Shown piece by piece: positions 7,458 through 13,634 of a stretch of 20,680 nucleotides of DNA (position 1 is the first letter of the stretch; each line of letters starts with the position of its first letter). Source of the DNA: JBEKJU01 sp050011095 (lineage in GTDB: Bacteria; Desulfobacterota; Syntrophorhabdia; Syntrophorhabdales; WCHB1-27); assembly GCA_050011095.1 (NCBI GenBank), contig JBEKJU010000036.1, forward strand, positions 1-20,680. The letters are read 5' to 3'. Position numbers and translations under genes: made by a program. The notes under the pieces were generated by a model. It did not search any database, was not told the origin of the DNA, and saw nothing but the letters and a program-made list of their open reading frames with translations.

Positions 7458-8869
7458 GCGAGACCTCCTGATTTCATGAGGACGAGAAGCTTGTTCATCA
7501 CCTCGTCGTACTCCCTTTCGGGCACGCTGTCGAAGACGATGCCGGCCCCTGCCTGGAGCCGCGCTTTCGTCCCCGCGAAAAGGGCCGTCCTGATCGTGAT
7601 CGCCATGTCGAGATTGCCGTTGAAGCCGATGTAGCCCACGCAGCCCGCATAGGGACCCCTCACGTGGTCCTCCATGTCGTCGATCACCTCGATGGCCCTC
7701 ACCTTCGGGGCCCCGCTCACGGTGCCCGCGGGGAAGGTCTGCTTCAGCGCCTCGATCACGTCGACCCCGTCCGCGAGCAGGCCCTGCACCTCGGAGACGA
7801 GGTGCACCACGTGGGAATAGACCTCGGGCTGCATGAAGCTTCTCACCTCGACGGTCCCGACCTTGCAGATTCGCGAAAGATCGTTCCTCGCCAAGTCGAC
7901 GAGCATCAGGTGCTCGGCCCTCTCCTTTTCGTCGGCGGCGAGCGCCCGCACCACCTCGTCCAGGTCCCCGTTGCCCGGCCGGGGCTTCGTGCCCGCGATG
8001 GGCTTCAACGTCGCCACCCGGTCCCGTATCCGGAGGTGGATCTCCGGGCTCGACCCCACCATGCAGGCATCGTCGTCCTTGAGAAAGTACATGTAGGGAG
8101 AGGGGTTGATCTTTCTCAGGTTTCTGTAAAACTCGAAGGGGTCCATATCGTCGGCTTCGAGAAAATCGGAGAGAACGATCTGTATCGCCTCGCCTTCGGC
8201 GATCATGTCCCTCGTCCGGCGCGCCTTGTCGATGAAAAGTCCCCTGGGGATGGTCCTCTTCATCACAGGCTGACGCCCCGGTCCCCGCACCGGGGTGAGC
8301 GTCCCTATCTGTTCCTCCGTCCTGTCCAGCTCGCGGGCGATCTCCCTAAAGACGTCCTCCGCATCCGATGCGTCCGTGGCCCTCGATATGGCGAGATAAA
8401 GCTTGTTCGTATAATTGTCGTAGACGCAGAACCGCTCGACCGGGTAGAGAACCCCGAGCACCGGGTTTTGCTTCGAGAGGCCTTTTTTCAGGATGCCGCA
8501 TTCCCCCACGAACTCGAAGTTGAGGTAGCCGACATACCCCCCCGAGAACGCCCCGAACCCCTCATGCGGGGCTGTCCTGACCGGTGAGAGGAGCCCGCCG
8601 AGCAACGAGAGCGGCCCCACGTGTTCTCCGTCCTCATAGAGGCCGTCCTCCTTCAGGACAAGCTTGCGGCCGGTCGTAAAGGCAAGGAAGGAGAACCTGC
8701 TGTACGTCTTGTCCTGTTCGGCGCTTTCGAGAAGGATCACCCTCTCGAAGGACAGGAACTTCGCGAGCATGGACACGGGCGTGTCCATGTCGCCCCCCAT
8801 CTCCTTATAGGCCGTTATCCTGTCAAATTCCTTCCACAGCTTCTTAAATTCCTTCAAGGGCGGGTACAT
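7454..8869 (-). CDS. trpE: Anthranilate synthase component I
   Basis: This 471-residue enzyme makes anthranilate from chorismate using ammonia delivered by TrpG. The LLES motif at residues 46-49 is the usual tryptophan feedback-inhibition site. The chorismate-binding domain shows GSSPEIHLRI, PIAGTKPRPG, DLARNDLSRICKVGTVEV, GTVSGAPKVRAIEVI and YAGCVGYIGFNGNLDMAIT. The ATG at 8869 is chosen because AGGAGG lies 4 nt upstream. The frame is open further up to 8986, but that extension crosses the attenuator terminators and is not expected to be translated as TrpE. It is the first structural gene of the operon trpEGDCF and is controlled by the leader at 9058-8885. Confidence 0.95.
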   Translation of the reverse strand: MYPPLKEFKKLWKEFDRITAYKEMGGDMDTPVSMLAKFLSFERVILLESAEQDKTYSRFSFLAFTTGRKLVLKEDGLYEDGEHVGPLSLLGGLLSPVRTAPHEGFGAFSGGYVGYLNFEFVGECGILKKGLSKQNPVLGVLYPVERFCVYDNYTNKLYLAISRATDASDAEDVFREIARELDRTEEQIGTLTPVRGPGRQPVMKRTIPRGLFIDKARRTRDMIAEGEAIQIVLSDFLEADDMDPFEFYRNLRKINPSPYMYFLKDDDACMVGSSPEIHLRIRDRVATLKPIAGTKPRPGNGDLDEVVRALAADEKERAEHLMLVDLARNDLSRICKVGTVEVRSFMQPEVYSHVVHLVSEVQGLLADGVDVIEALKQTFPAGTVSGAPKVRAIEVIDDMEDHVRGPYAGCVGYIGFNGNLDMAITIRTALFAGTKARLQAGAGIVFDSVPEREYDEVMNKLLVLMKSGGLA

Positions 8870-8884
8870 GTGACCTCCTGCAAC

Positions 8885-8924
8885 AAAAAAAGCCGCCTTA
8901 AGAACCGGGGCTCTTAAAGCGGCT
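8885..8924 (-). terminator. Second intrinsic terminator in the trp leader
   Basis: On the minus strand AGCCGCTTTAAGA pairs with TCTTAAGGCGGCT. This is a 13-bp stem with one G-U pair and a loop of about 8 nt, and it is followed by seven Ts (8891-8885). It lies 5-11 nt before the trpE Shine-Dalgarno. It is independent of the hairpins in the classical attenuator upstream. Confidence 0.85.
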
Positions 8925-8927
8925 GCG

Positions 8928-8979
8928 AAAAAAAGGCCGCCCAAGCCCGGGGATTGGCTACCCCGGCGCCTGAACGGCC
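8928..8979 (-). terminator. trp attenuator terminator (segments 3:4)
   Basis: A stem built on CCGGGG (8966-8961) / CCCCGG (8952-8947) extends outward through GGCCG near 8979 pairing with CGGCC near 8935, with some G-U pairs between. Seven Ts follow (8934-8928). The 5' arm contains GGGGTAGCC (8964-8956), which can instead pair with GGCTATCCC (8996-8988) to form an antiterminator. Confidence 0.85.
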
Positions 8980-8987
8980 ACATCAAA

Positions 8988-9009
8988 GGGATAGCCTTTT
9001 AGCTACCCC
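8988..9009 (-). promoter_or_regulatory. trp leader hairpin 1:2 and antiterminator segment
   Basis: GGGGTAGC (9009-9002, segment 1, just after the Trp codons) pairs with GCTATCCC (8995-8988, segment 2) over 8 bp with one G-U. The same 8-mer GGGGTAGC recurs as segment 3 (8964-8957), so segment 2 can choose between them. A ribosome stalled at the Trp codons would cover segment 1 and favour 2:3 pairing. This is the standard logic of trp attenuation. Confidence 0.75.
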
Positions 9010-9058
9010 GCCACCATATATTCGACATAAGGCTTGCGCGGCACGGTAAAACGTTCAT
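8999..9058 (-). CDS. trpL: trp operon leader peptide
   Basis: The minus strand encodes MNVLPCRASLMSNIWWRGS and a TAA stop. The tandem Trp codons (residues 15-16, 9016-9011) sit 4 residues before the stop, right before the first arm of the leader hairpin. Its only expected role is to sense charged tRNA-Trp by ribosome stalling. Its Shine-Dalgarno is weak (GAGA about 7 nt upstream), which is not unusual for leader peptides. Position, Trp pair and hairpins together make the call strong despite the small size. Confidence 0.85.
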   Translation of the reverse strand: MNVLPCRASLMSNIWWRGS

Positions 9059-9064
9059 GACTAT

Positions 9065-9094
9065 TCTCTACCACGCATCCGCCTCCCGAGTCAA
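9065..9094 (-). promoter_or_regulatory. Candidate trp operon promoter
   Basis: TTGACT (9094-9089) is followed after 18 nt by TAGAGA (9070-9065), a poor -10. If used, transcription would start very close to the leader ATG at 9058. A CCCGAG/CTCGGG inverted repeat (9109-9104 / 9090-9085) overlaps the -35 and could be an operator. No TrpR-like ACTAGT dyad is seen. Confidence 0.4.
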
Positions 9095-9121
9095 GAGAAT
9101 TGTCTCGGGGGCAATTCAATG

Positions 9122-9577
9122 TTACCCGTAGCGGCCTCTGAAAAACTGGTAGACGAACGCTATGGCAAGTCCGAAGATGGCGTGGTTGACGAGCCCGGCG
9201 AGGAAGGCCCACTTTCCGAGGAGGTTCGTCATATAGAAGCCGGGAGGGGGAACGTCGCCTGAGCGGATACCGCGATGGACAAGGGGCAGGAGGCCAATCG
9301 CGAGACCCACCGCCAGCCATTGGACGACACCATTGATGAGGCCGTAGAGATAGTCCGGCCAGCCGATCCCCATTGACCAGAGGTACGCGTAGATCAACCC
9401 GAAGATGCCGCCGGCGACAAAGAGGAGTGTGAAGCCCAGCGTGGCGTTAGCCCTTGCAAAGAACATGGTGCTCAAATACCGCTCCATGCCCATCCGGTTC
9501 ATGGTCGTCAGTCTCGTGAGGACGTACAAAATAAGGGTCGCCACGAGACCGGCTATGATCGCCCCGGGAATGCTCAT
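9122..9577 (-). CDS. Small four-helix membrane protein of unknown function
   Basis: I do not recognise this 151-residue protein. It has four hydrophobic segments at about 4-22, 47-67, 79-100 and 121-145, with many Gly residues in the helices and a conserved-looking loop HRGIRSGDVPPPGFYMTNLLGK between the third and fourth. There is no signal peptide distinct from the first helix and no catalytic motif. It starts 36 nt after the TPR/cysteine-cluster gene on the same strand and may be cotranscribed with it. GGAAAG just before the ATG is a weak ribosome site. Its stop lies about 60 nt before the trp leader. It is an integral inner-membrane protein by prediction only. Confidence 0.7.
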   Translation of the reverse strand: MSIPGAIIAGLVATLILYVLTRLTTMNRMGMERYLSTMFFARANATLGFTLLFVAGGIFGLIYAYLWSMGIGWPDYLYGLINGVVQWLAVGLAIGLLPLVHRGIRSGDVPPPGFYMTNLLGKWAFLAGLVNHAIFGLAIAFVYQFFRGRYG

Positions 9578-9613
9578 CTTTCCGTTCCGGCCCTGTGATT
9601 ATACCCCTTCCTT

Positions 9614-10666
9614 TCAAGGGGTGGTCTTTTCCACGCCATATCTCATCATATTATATATCTTCCCCTTCATGGCCGCAGTACCTTCCCCGCGACAATGCCG
9701 CTCCGAAACCACGAGGAGGGCCTCGACGGCAATCCTGTTCAGCTCGCCCATGCCCTTTGTCTCTATATCCGCCCGCCTCGCCAGGCCCATGCGGGCGAGG
9801 GCAAAAAAGACAAGGCCCGTCAGGCAGAAGAACTCCTTACAGGCACACAGGGCGGGCTCGTCGCCTGAATCGTGGATGACGCACCTTCCCCCTTCGAGAA
9901 AAGCGCACGGCCTCGCCCCTTTTGTGATCCAGGCGAGGGGAACGTACTCCTGCCCTTGAGGCAGGTCGTGAAGGAGGCGTCTTCCCAGGGGCCTCCTGCC
10001 CCGATTCGGAAAGAAGACGACGCCCCGCCCCTTTTCCTTGACGACGACATCGGGAGGGATCAACCGCGCGTACCGCTCTTCTTCCCTGACGACCATCCTC
10101 TTGAAGAACGCTCCCTCATCGAGACCCTTTTCCCCCAATAATCCGCGTATGGCCCGAAGTTTCCAGGGACCGATGTAGACGCCGTGGACCACCGGCTCGT
10201 GGCTGAAATGGCAACAGTAGGCCGGGCACGGCACGATGCACGACCGCTCCTCCGGCGAGACGTCTTCTATCGCCCTCCCCAGGAGCCGCGCGCCCGCCCT
10301 TATCCGCTCTATCCGGCGGTAGTTCGGATCGAGCCGGACCGCCTCTTCGTAATCCGCGTCGGCCCGCGCCCGGTCTCCCCTCATGCGCCACAGACCGCTC
10401 CGCCTGTGGTAATATTCCGCTTCCGGAAGAAGCTCTATCGCCCTCGTCATCTCGGCGCACGCCCGATCAAGGTCGTTTTTCCCCTTGAAACAGAGGCCGA
10501 GGTGGCAGCGCGTGTAGGGCCGATCGTCGAGTAAGAGGGCCTCCTCAAAAAACGATACGGCCTCATCGAACCTGCCCGCGTCATAGAGGGCCGCCCCCAT
10601 GCTGTGGAGGTATTTCTCCGCCACGGCCCGGTCGAGCATCCCGTAGTAGTGGTTGAGGTCCGTCAA
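9614..10666 (-). CDS. TPR protein with a YkgJ-like cysteine-cluster domain
   Basis: This 350-residue protein has two parts. Residues about 17-115 are three tetratricopeptide-like repeats (for example SMGAALYDAGRFDEAVSFFEEA), usually protein-binding. The C-terminal part has CIVPCPAYCC (Cys143, 147, 151, 152) and later CAFLEGGRCVIH followed by CACKEFFC. This spacing resembles the YkgJ/UPF0153 family of putative Zn/Fe-binding cysteine-cluster proteins. Metal binding is inferred, not shown, and the function is unknown. The likely start is TTG at 10666 with GAGGAG upstream; an ATG nine codons later is the alternative. The small membrane protein follows on the same strand. Confidence 0.75.
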   Translation of the reverse strand: MTDLNHYYGMLDRAVAEKYLHSMGAALYDAGRFDEAVSFFEEALLLDDRPYTRCHLGLCFKGKNDLDRACAEMTRAIELLPEAEYYHRRSGLWRMRGDRARADADYEEAVRLDPNYRRIERIRAGARLLGRAIEDVSPEERSCIVPCPAYCCHFSHEPVVHGVYIGPWKLRAIRGLLGEKGLDEGAFFKRMVVREEERYARLIPPDVVVKEKGRGVVFFPNRGRRPLGRRLLHDLPQGQEYVPLAWITKGARPCAFLEGGRCVIHDSGDEPALCACKEFFCLTGLVFFALARMGLARRADIETKGMGELNRIAVEALLVVSERHCRGEGTAAMKGKIYNMMRYGVEKTTP

Positions 10667-10722
10667 AGCGCTCCTCCCCTTTCCTCAAAAAAACCCTTTT
10701 CCAAACCCTTCCCGTCCCCATC

Positions 10723-10751
10723 TATCTACCATAGTGAACCTCGCCGGACAA
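10723..10751 (-). promoter_or_regulatory. Weak candidate promoter for the TPR/cysteine-cluster gene
   Basis: The minus strand reads TTGTCC (10751-10746), 17 nt, then TAGATA (10728-10723). Each box matches only half to two-thirds of the consensus. It is listed because spacing and position, about 60 nt before the TTG start, are right. Confidence 0.25.
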
Positions 10752-10777
10752 TAGGTCGATGCCCCTTCCCCGCGCCT

Positions 10778-10783
10778 TATAAT
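10778..10783 (+). promoter_or_regulatory. Candidate -10 box for the diadenylate cyclase gene
   Basis: A consensus TATAAT lies 49 nt before the ATG at 10832, but no convincing -35 is seen 16-18 nt upstream. Confidence 0.3.
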
Positions 10784-10831
10784 AGCAGTGGCAATCTTTT
10801 CCCCTTGGCATTAGAATTGAGGGGGGGGAAG

Positions 10832-11425
10832 ATGCCGCACCGGCTTTTGAAAAACATCATGGACCAGATAGAGCGCGTCAACAAGGCCACCCTTGAGAAG
10901 GTCATATGGCTCGCCATCGAGATCGCCCGGGAGGGCAGGGAGGGGCGAAAGGTGGGGACCCTCTTCGTCGTCTCCGATTCAGAGAACGTGCTCAAGCATT
11001 CGAGGCCATTGATACTCGACCCCCTTTTCGGCCACCCGGACAGCGCAAAATGCGTGGACGATCCGAACATGCGGGAAACAATAAAGGAACTCGCCCTGCT
11101 CGACGGGGGATTCATCGTCTCCGACGACGGCGTCTGCGTGAGCGCGTGCCGCTACATCGAGGCCTCGGTCGAGGATATCGACCTGCCCCTGGGGCTTGGG
11201 AGCCGCCACCTGGCAGCCGCGTCCATCACGAAGAGGACGCGGGCGGTCGCGGTCGTCGTATCGGAAAGCTCCGTTGTTCGGGTCTTCCAGAATGGACGGA
11301 TCATCTCCCGGATCATCCCGGAGATCTGGTTATTGAGCCAGCACAGCCGGCTGATGACGGGATCGGACAGGGAGGAAATGGACGGGGGTGTAACCGTGGT
11401 GACCAAGGCCGATGAGCCCGCCTGA
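10832..11425 (+). CDS. Diadenylate cyclase (DAC/DisA_N) domain protein
   Basis: This 197-residue protein is a stand-alone DAC domain, the fold that condenses two ATP to cyclic di-AMP. Typical stretches are EGREGRKVGTLFVVSDSE, SRPLILDPLFGHP and RETIKELALLDGGFIVSDDG. The catalytic pair DGA...RHR of DisA/CdaA appears as DGG (91-93) and SRHLAAASIT (124-133), so the third RHR position is Leu. RHxAA variants occur in soluble homologues as far as I recall, but activity should not be assumed. There are no membrane helices as in CdaA and no DNA-binding domain as in DisA. The start at 10832 follows a G-rich ribosome site. It overlaps the next gene by 14 nt, suggesting coupling to an L,D-transpeptidase-like protein and a link to cell-wall or osmotic homeostasis. 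Confidence 0.88.
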   Translation: MPHRLLKNIMDQIERVNKATLEKVIWLAIEIAREGREGRKVGTLFVVSDSENVLKHSRPLILDPLFGHPDSAKCVDDPNMRETIKELALLDGGFIVSDDGVCVSACRYIEASVEDIDLPLGLGSRHLAAASITKRTRAVAVVVSESSVVRVFQNGRIISRIIPEIWLLSQHSRLMTGSDREEMDGGVTVVTKADEPA

Positions 11426-12020
11426 CGAAAGAGACGCTTCTTGCGCCCTTCCTCCGGAGAGCAGCCAGGCCCTAATCATCCGGCCGGCCGCGGGCGGACC
11501 GGTCTGGTCCGCGAATTTGCGGGCCATGGACCGCGAAGGGGGGTCCTTGAGGGCCGTCCTCGGGCCTTTCATGGCGGTTATCGGCCGGAACGGTTTTGCG
11601 CGCCCCGGTCAAAAGAGGGAGGGGGATGGAAAGACCCCTTCAGGCACATTCCCCGTCGAGCACGCCTTCGGATACACGGCGGAGACCGCGACGGGGCTCG
11701 TCTACCGGCGGATCTACGATGACGACGTATGGGTCGACGACCCTGAATCGGCCGATTACAACACCTGGACGAAGAGGGCACTGACCGCTGCATCCTCCTG
11801 GGAGGAGATGAAGAGGGACGACGGCCTCTACAGGCGCGGCGCAGTGATCGGCTATAACAGGGACCCTGTCGTGAAAGGCCACGGAAGCGCCATCTTTTTC
11901 CACGCATGGAAGGGGCGCAATGTGCCGACCTCGGGATGCGTGGCCGTCGCGGAGGCCGACCTCGTCGCCCTCCTCTCCTGGCTCGATAGCTCCCTTAAAC
12001 CCTTCTTCCTCATGGGTTGA
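11412..12020 (+). CDS. L,D-transpeptidase (YkuD)-like protein
   Basis: This 202-residue protein carries the YkuD catalytic signature: HGSAIFFHAWKGRNVPTSGC with His164 and nucleophile Cys176. It also has the upstream GDGKTPSGTFPVEHAFGY (about 71-88) typical of the COG3786 branch. Family members cross-link peptidoglycan or attach to it outside the cytoplasm. No signal peptide is visible at the called N-terminus (MSPPDERDASCAL), which is odd for a periplasmic enzyme. The start at 11412 lies inside the DAC gene by 14 nt. Export or a different start is unresolved. Confidence 0.82.
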   Translation: MSPPDERDASCALPPESSQALIIRPAAGGPVWSANLRAMDREGGSLRAVLGPFMAVIGRNGFARPGQKREGDGKTPSGTFPVEHAFGYTAETATGLVYRRIYDDDVWVDDPESADYNTWTKRALTAASSWEEMKRDDGLYRRGAVIGYNRDPVVKGHGSAIFFHAWKGRNVPTSGCVAVAEADLVALLSWLDSSLKPFFLMG

Positions 12021-12222
12021 CCCGAAAAGTCCCCGGTTGCGGACCTTAGTATGTCTCTTAAAAGATACACTGCCGTGCCATGGTATGGCCAAAAGGCGTT
12101 ATCCCGTCATACCCTCGGTCAGGTCCCTCGGTATAAGGCCGGACGCAGGTTCTATCCGTAAAACTTTCTGCTATAAAAAAATTTAACAGTAGAAAACGCC
12201 CACGGGCCAATCGTATCCAAAA

Positions 12223-12249
12223 TGTTGATAAGCGAGAAGAATATTAACA
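12223..12249. promoter_or_regulatory. Candidate enhancer dyad for the sigma-54 promoter
   Basis: TGTTGATA (12223-12230) and TATTAACA (12242-12249) form an inverted repeat with one mismatch and an 11-nt spacer. The centre lies about 135 bp upstream of the -24 element, a usual place for a sigma-54 activator site. A further TTTAACAG occurs at about 12182-12189. Confidence 0.35.
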
Positions 12250-12371
12250 GCGTCTATTATGGCGTCCACATTGGGTTTTTAGCCGTATCCGCTAATTTTA
12301 TTATCACTGCCCTACCCTTCAAAATCACGCGGTAGCGGCCTAAGTCAGCGTAATGTCGCCAGTTTAGTTTG

Positions 12372-12387
12372 TGGCATCGCTATTGCA
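12372..12387 (+). promoter_or_regulatory. Candidate sigma-54 (-24/-12) promoter for the REC-RAM-RAM gene
   Basis: TGGCATCGCTATTGCA fits TGGCACG-N4-TTGCW, with GG and GC separated by exactly 10 nt. The first seven bases equal those of the promoter at 889-905. Predicted start near 12398 supports ATG 12433 as the translation start, because the ATG at 12394 would lie upstream of it. Confidence 0.7.
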
Positions 12388-12432
12388 TGATGTATGGATG
12401 TCAGACAAAAAAACCGGAAAGGAGCGGATATC

Positions 12433-13437
12433 ATGGAAAAGAAAGTCTTGCTAATCGATGACGAAGCATCGCTGAGAAGAAGCGTTTCAATAGGACTCAT
12501 GCAGAAAGGTTATCAGACCGAACCGTGCGAGAACGGCATGAAGGCGCTCCAGACCCTGGAGACCTTCAAGAAGAAAAGGATACCCCTCGACTGCGCGATA
12601 GTGGACATCAAGCTGCCCGACATCGACGGGCTGAAGCTGCTCAAGGTAATCAAGTTCACTTACCCGCAGCTCCCCGTCATCATTATCACGGGCTACGGGA
12701 GCGAGACGGTCGCCGAAGAGGCGAGGACCGCGGACGCCTATCTGGAAAAGCCCTTCACCATGGAAGACCTGGCAAAGGTGCTGGAGGAGATGGAGCCCCC
12801 CAAGGCAGAGGAAGTCCCGGTGGAGGCGCCGCCCACGGAACCGGCGGCGGCAGGGCAATCGGCGAGCGCCTATGTGCTCGTATCGGTCGACAACGCACAG
12901 AAGCTCCTGAACACCTATCGCAAGCTCTACTTCCATCAGAACGTCCTCTACTGTGATGCCATCAGGGGCGATTACGACCTGATCCTCCTGCTTCAGGCGC
13001 CCACGTTCGATGACATCAACGAGGTGATGGAGAAGGATCTCAAGACCATGGACGGCGTGACCGAGGTGTCTCTCCTTTCCGTGGACACGCCCACGTTCGG
13101 CGAGAACGTAATCAACATCATGGGCTCCGTGGACAGGGCGCTCGGCAGGGACAAGGGCGAGAATACGGTCGCCGTCACCCAGACGCCGCGGACGAGGGTC
13201 TCGTCCTACGTCATGCTCGAGGTCGAAAAGGAAAAGATGGAGGCCATCTATCCCACCCTCTATTTCAACGACCAGGTGGTCAACTGCGACTGCACGAACG
13301 GGATGTTCAATGTCGTCCTGCTCATGAAGGGAACGAGCTTCAGCGAGATCGAGAACATGATCCGGAACAAGTTCAAGACGATAGACGGTGTGCTGCGGAT
13401 CAAGGAATATCCGATAATCACACTCTTCGAGGCGTGA
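12433..13437 (+). CDS. Response regulator with two Lrp/AsnC-type RAM ligand-binding domains
   Basis: This 334-residue protein begins with a receiver domain (1 to about 118). It has the acidic pair Asp9/Asp10, phospho-acceptor Asp58 in CAIVDIKLPDIDG, the Thr in IIITGYG and the Lys in LEKPF. A Pro/Ala/Glu-rich linker follows (about 120-142). Two tandem ferredoxin-like domains come next, about 145-208 and 256-330. They resemble the Lrp/AsnC effector-binding (RAM) domain, with YVLVSV...GDYDLILLL...MDGVTEVSLL and YVMLEV...GMFNVVLLM...IDGVLRIKEYPI. No helix-turn-helix or enzymatic output domain is seen. The start is set by AAAGGAG 8 nt before ATG 12433. The gene precedes the NuoE/NuoF/GltD fusion operon, so it may sense a metabolite or act by protein contact on that complex. 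Partner kinase is unknown. Confidence 0.82.
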   Translation: MEKKVLLIDDEASLRRSVSIGLMQKGYQTEPCENGMKALQTLETFKKKRIPLDCAIVDIKLPDIDGLKLLKVIKFTYPQLPVIIITGYGSETVAEEARTADAYLEKPFTMEDLAKVLEEMEPPKAEEVPVEAPPTEPAAAGQSASAYVLVSVDNAQKLLNTYRKLYFHQNVLYCDAIRGDYDLILLLQAPTFDDINEVMEKDLKTMDGVTEVSLLSVDTPTFGENVINIMGSVDRALGRDKGENTVAVTQTPRTRVSSYVMLEVEKEKMEAIYPTLYFNDQVVNCDCTNGMFNVVLLMKGTSFSEIENMIRNKFKTIDGVLRIKEYPIITLFEA

Positions 13438-13471
13438 TCGAGATTGCCGGCCTCTCCCAAACGGCATGTGA

Positions 13472-13501
13472 CCCCGGACGATCGGTTCTCTCTTTCCGGG
13501 G
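13472..13501 (+). terminator. Hairpin after the REC-RAM-RAM gene
   Basis: A perfect 7-bp stem CCCCGGA (13472-13478) / TCCGGGG (13495-13501) encloses a 16-nt loop. No T-run follows, so termination is uncertain. Confidence 0.35.
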
Positions 13502-13522
13502 CCACCCCACCCGGACAGCATA

Positions 13523-13555
13523 CCCCCTTTCAGGAACGGGAACCTGACAAGGGGG
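13523..13555 (+). other. Hairpin upstream of the nuoE-like gene
   Basis: CCCCCTTTCAGG pairs with CCTGACAAGGGGG through an 11-bp stem with a small bulge and a 7-nt loop. It is followed by TGCTTCC, not a T-run. It could be a transcription terminator, an mRNA stability element or an operator just upstream of the promoter at 13583. Confidence 0.4.
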
Positions 13556-13582
13556 TGCTTCCGTGTGGGGATAAAGGTCCTG

Positions 13583-13612
13583 TTGAGGGGGCGCGAACCG
13601 GTATGCTATTAT
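13583..13612 (+). promoter_or_regulatory. Sigma-70-type promoter for the NuoE/NuoF/fusion operon
   Basis: TTGAGG (13583-13588), 18 nt, then TATTAT (13607-13612). Predicted start near 13619 puts the ATG at 13614 before the transcript and supports ATG 13635 as the start codon. Confidence 0.55.
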
Positions 13613-13634
13613 TATGATCAGAGGAGAACATCAC

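Larger units (their letters stand above)
12021..12432. other. Intergenic region with an AT-rich island upstream of the REC-RAM-RAM gene
   Basis: This 412-bp gap shows no convincing gene. Between about 12160 and 12370 the sequence is much richer in A and T than its surroundings, including AAAAAAATTTAACAG and TTTTATTATCAC. It contains a TGTTGATA/TATTAACA dyad (12223-12249) and the sigma-54 promoter at 12372-12387. Near 12110-12143, ATACC and GGTAT flank two copies of CCTCGGT. The island is best explained as an enhancer and bendable promoter region. Confidence 0.5.

Noticed and set aside
8870..8986. Upstream extension of trpE to TTG 8986 or ATG 8983
   Set aside because: The extra codons coincide with the two attenuator hairpins and do not resemble TrpE. 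AGGAGG directly before ATG 8869 marks the true start.
9061..9121. TrpR operator in the trp promoter
   Set aside because: No ACTAGT-type dyad is present; the only inverted repeat is CCCGAG/CTCGGG, and attenuation explains control.
10804..10820. Possible sigma-54 promoter (TTGGCATTAGAATTGAG) before the diadenylate cyclase gene
   Set aside because: The essential GC of the -12 element is GA, and the transcript would start on the ATG itself.
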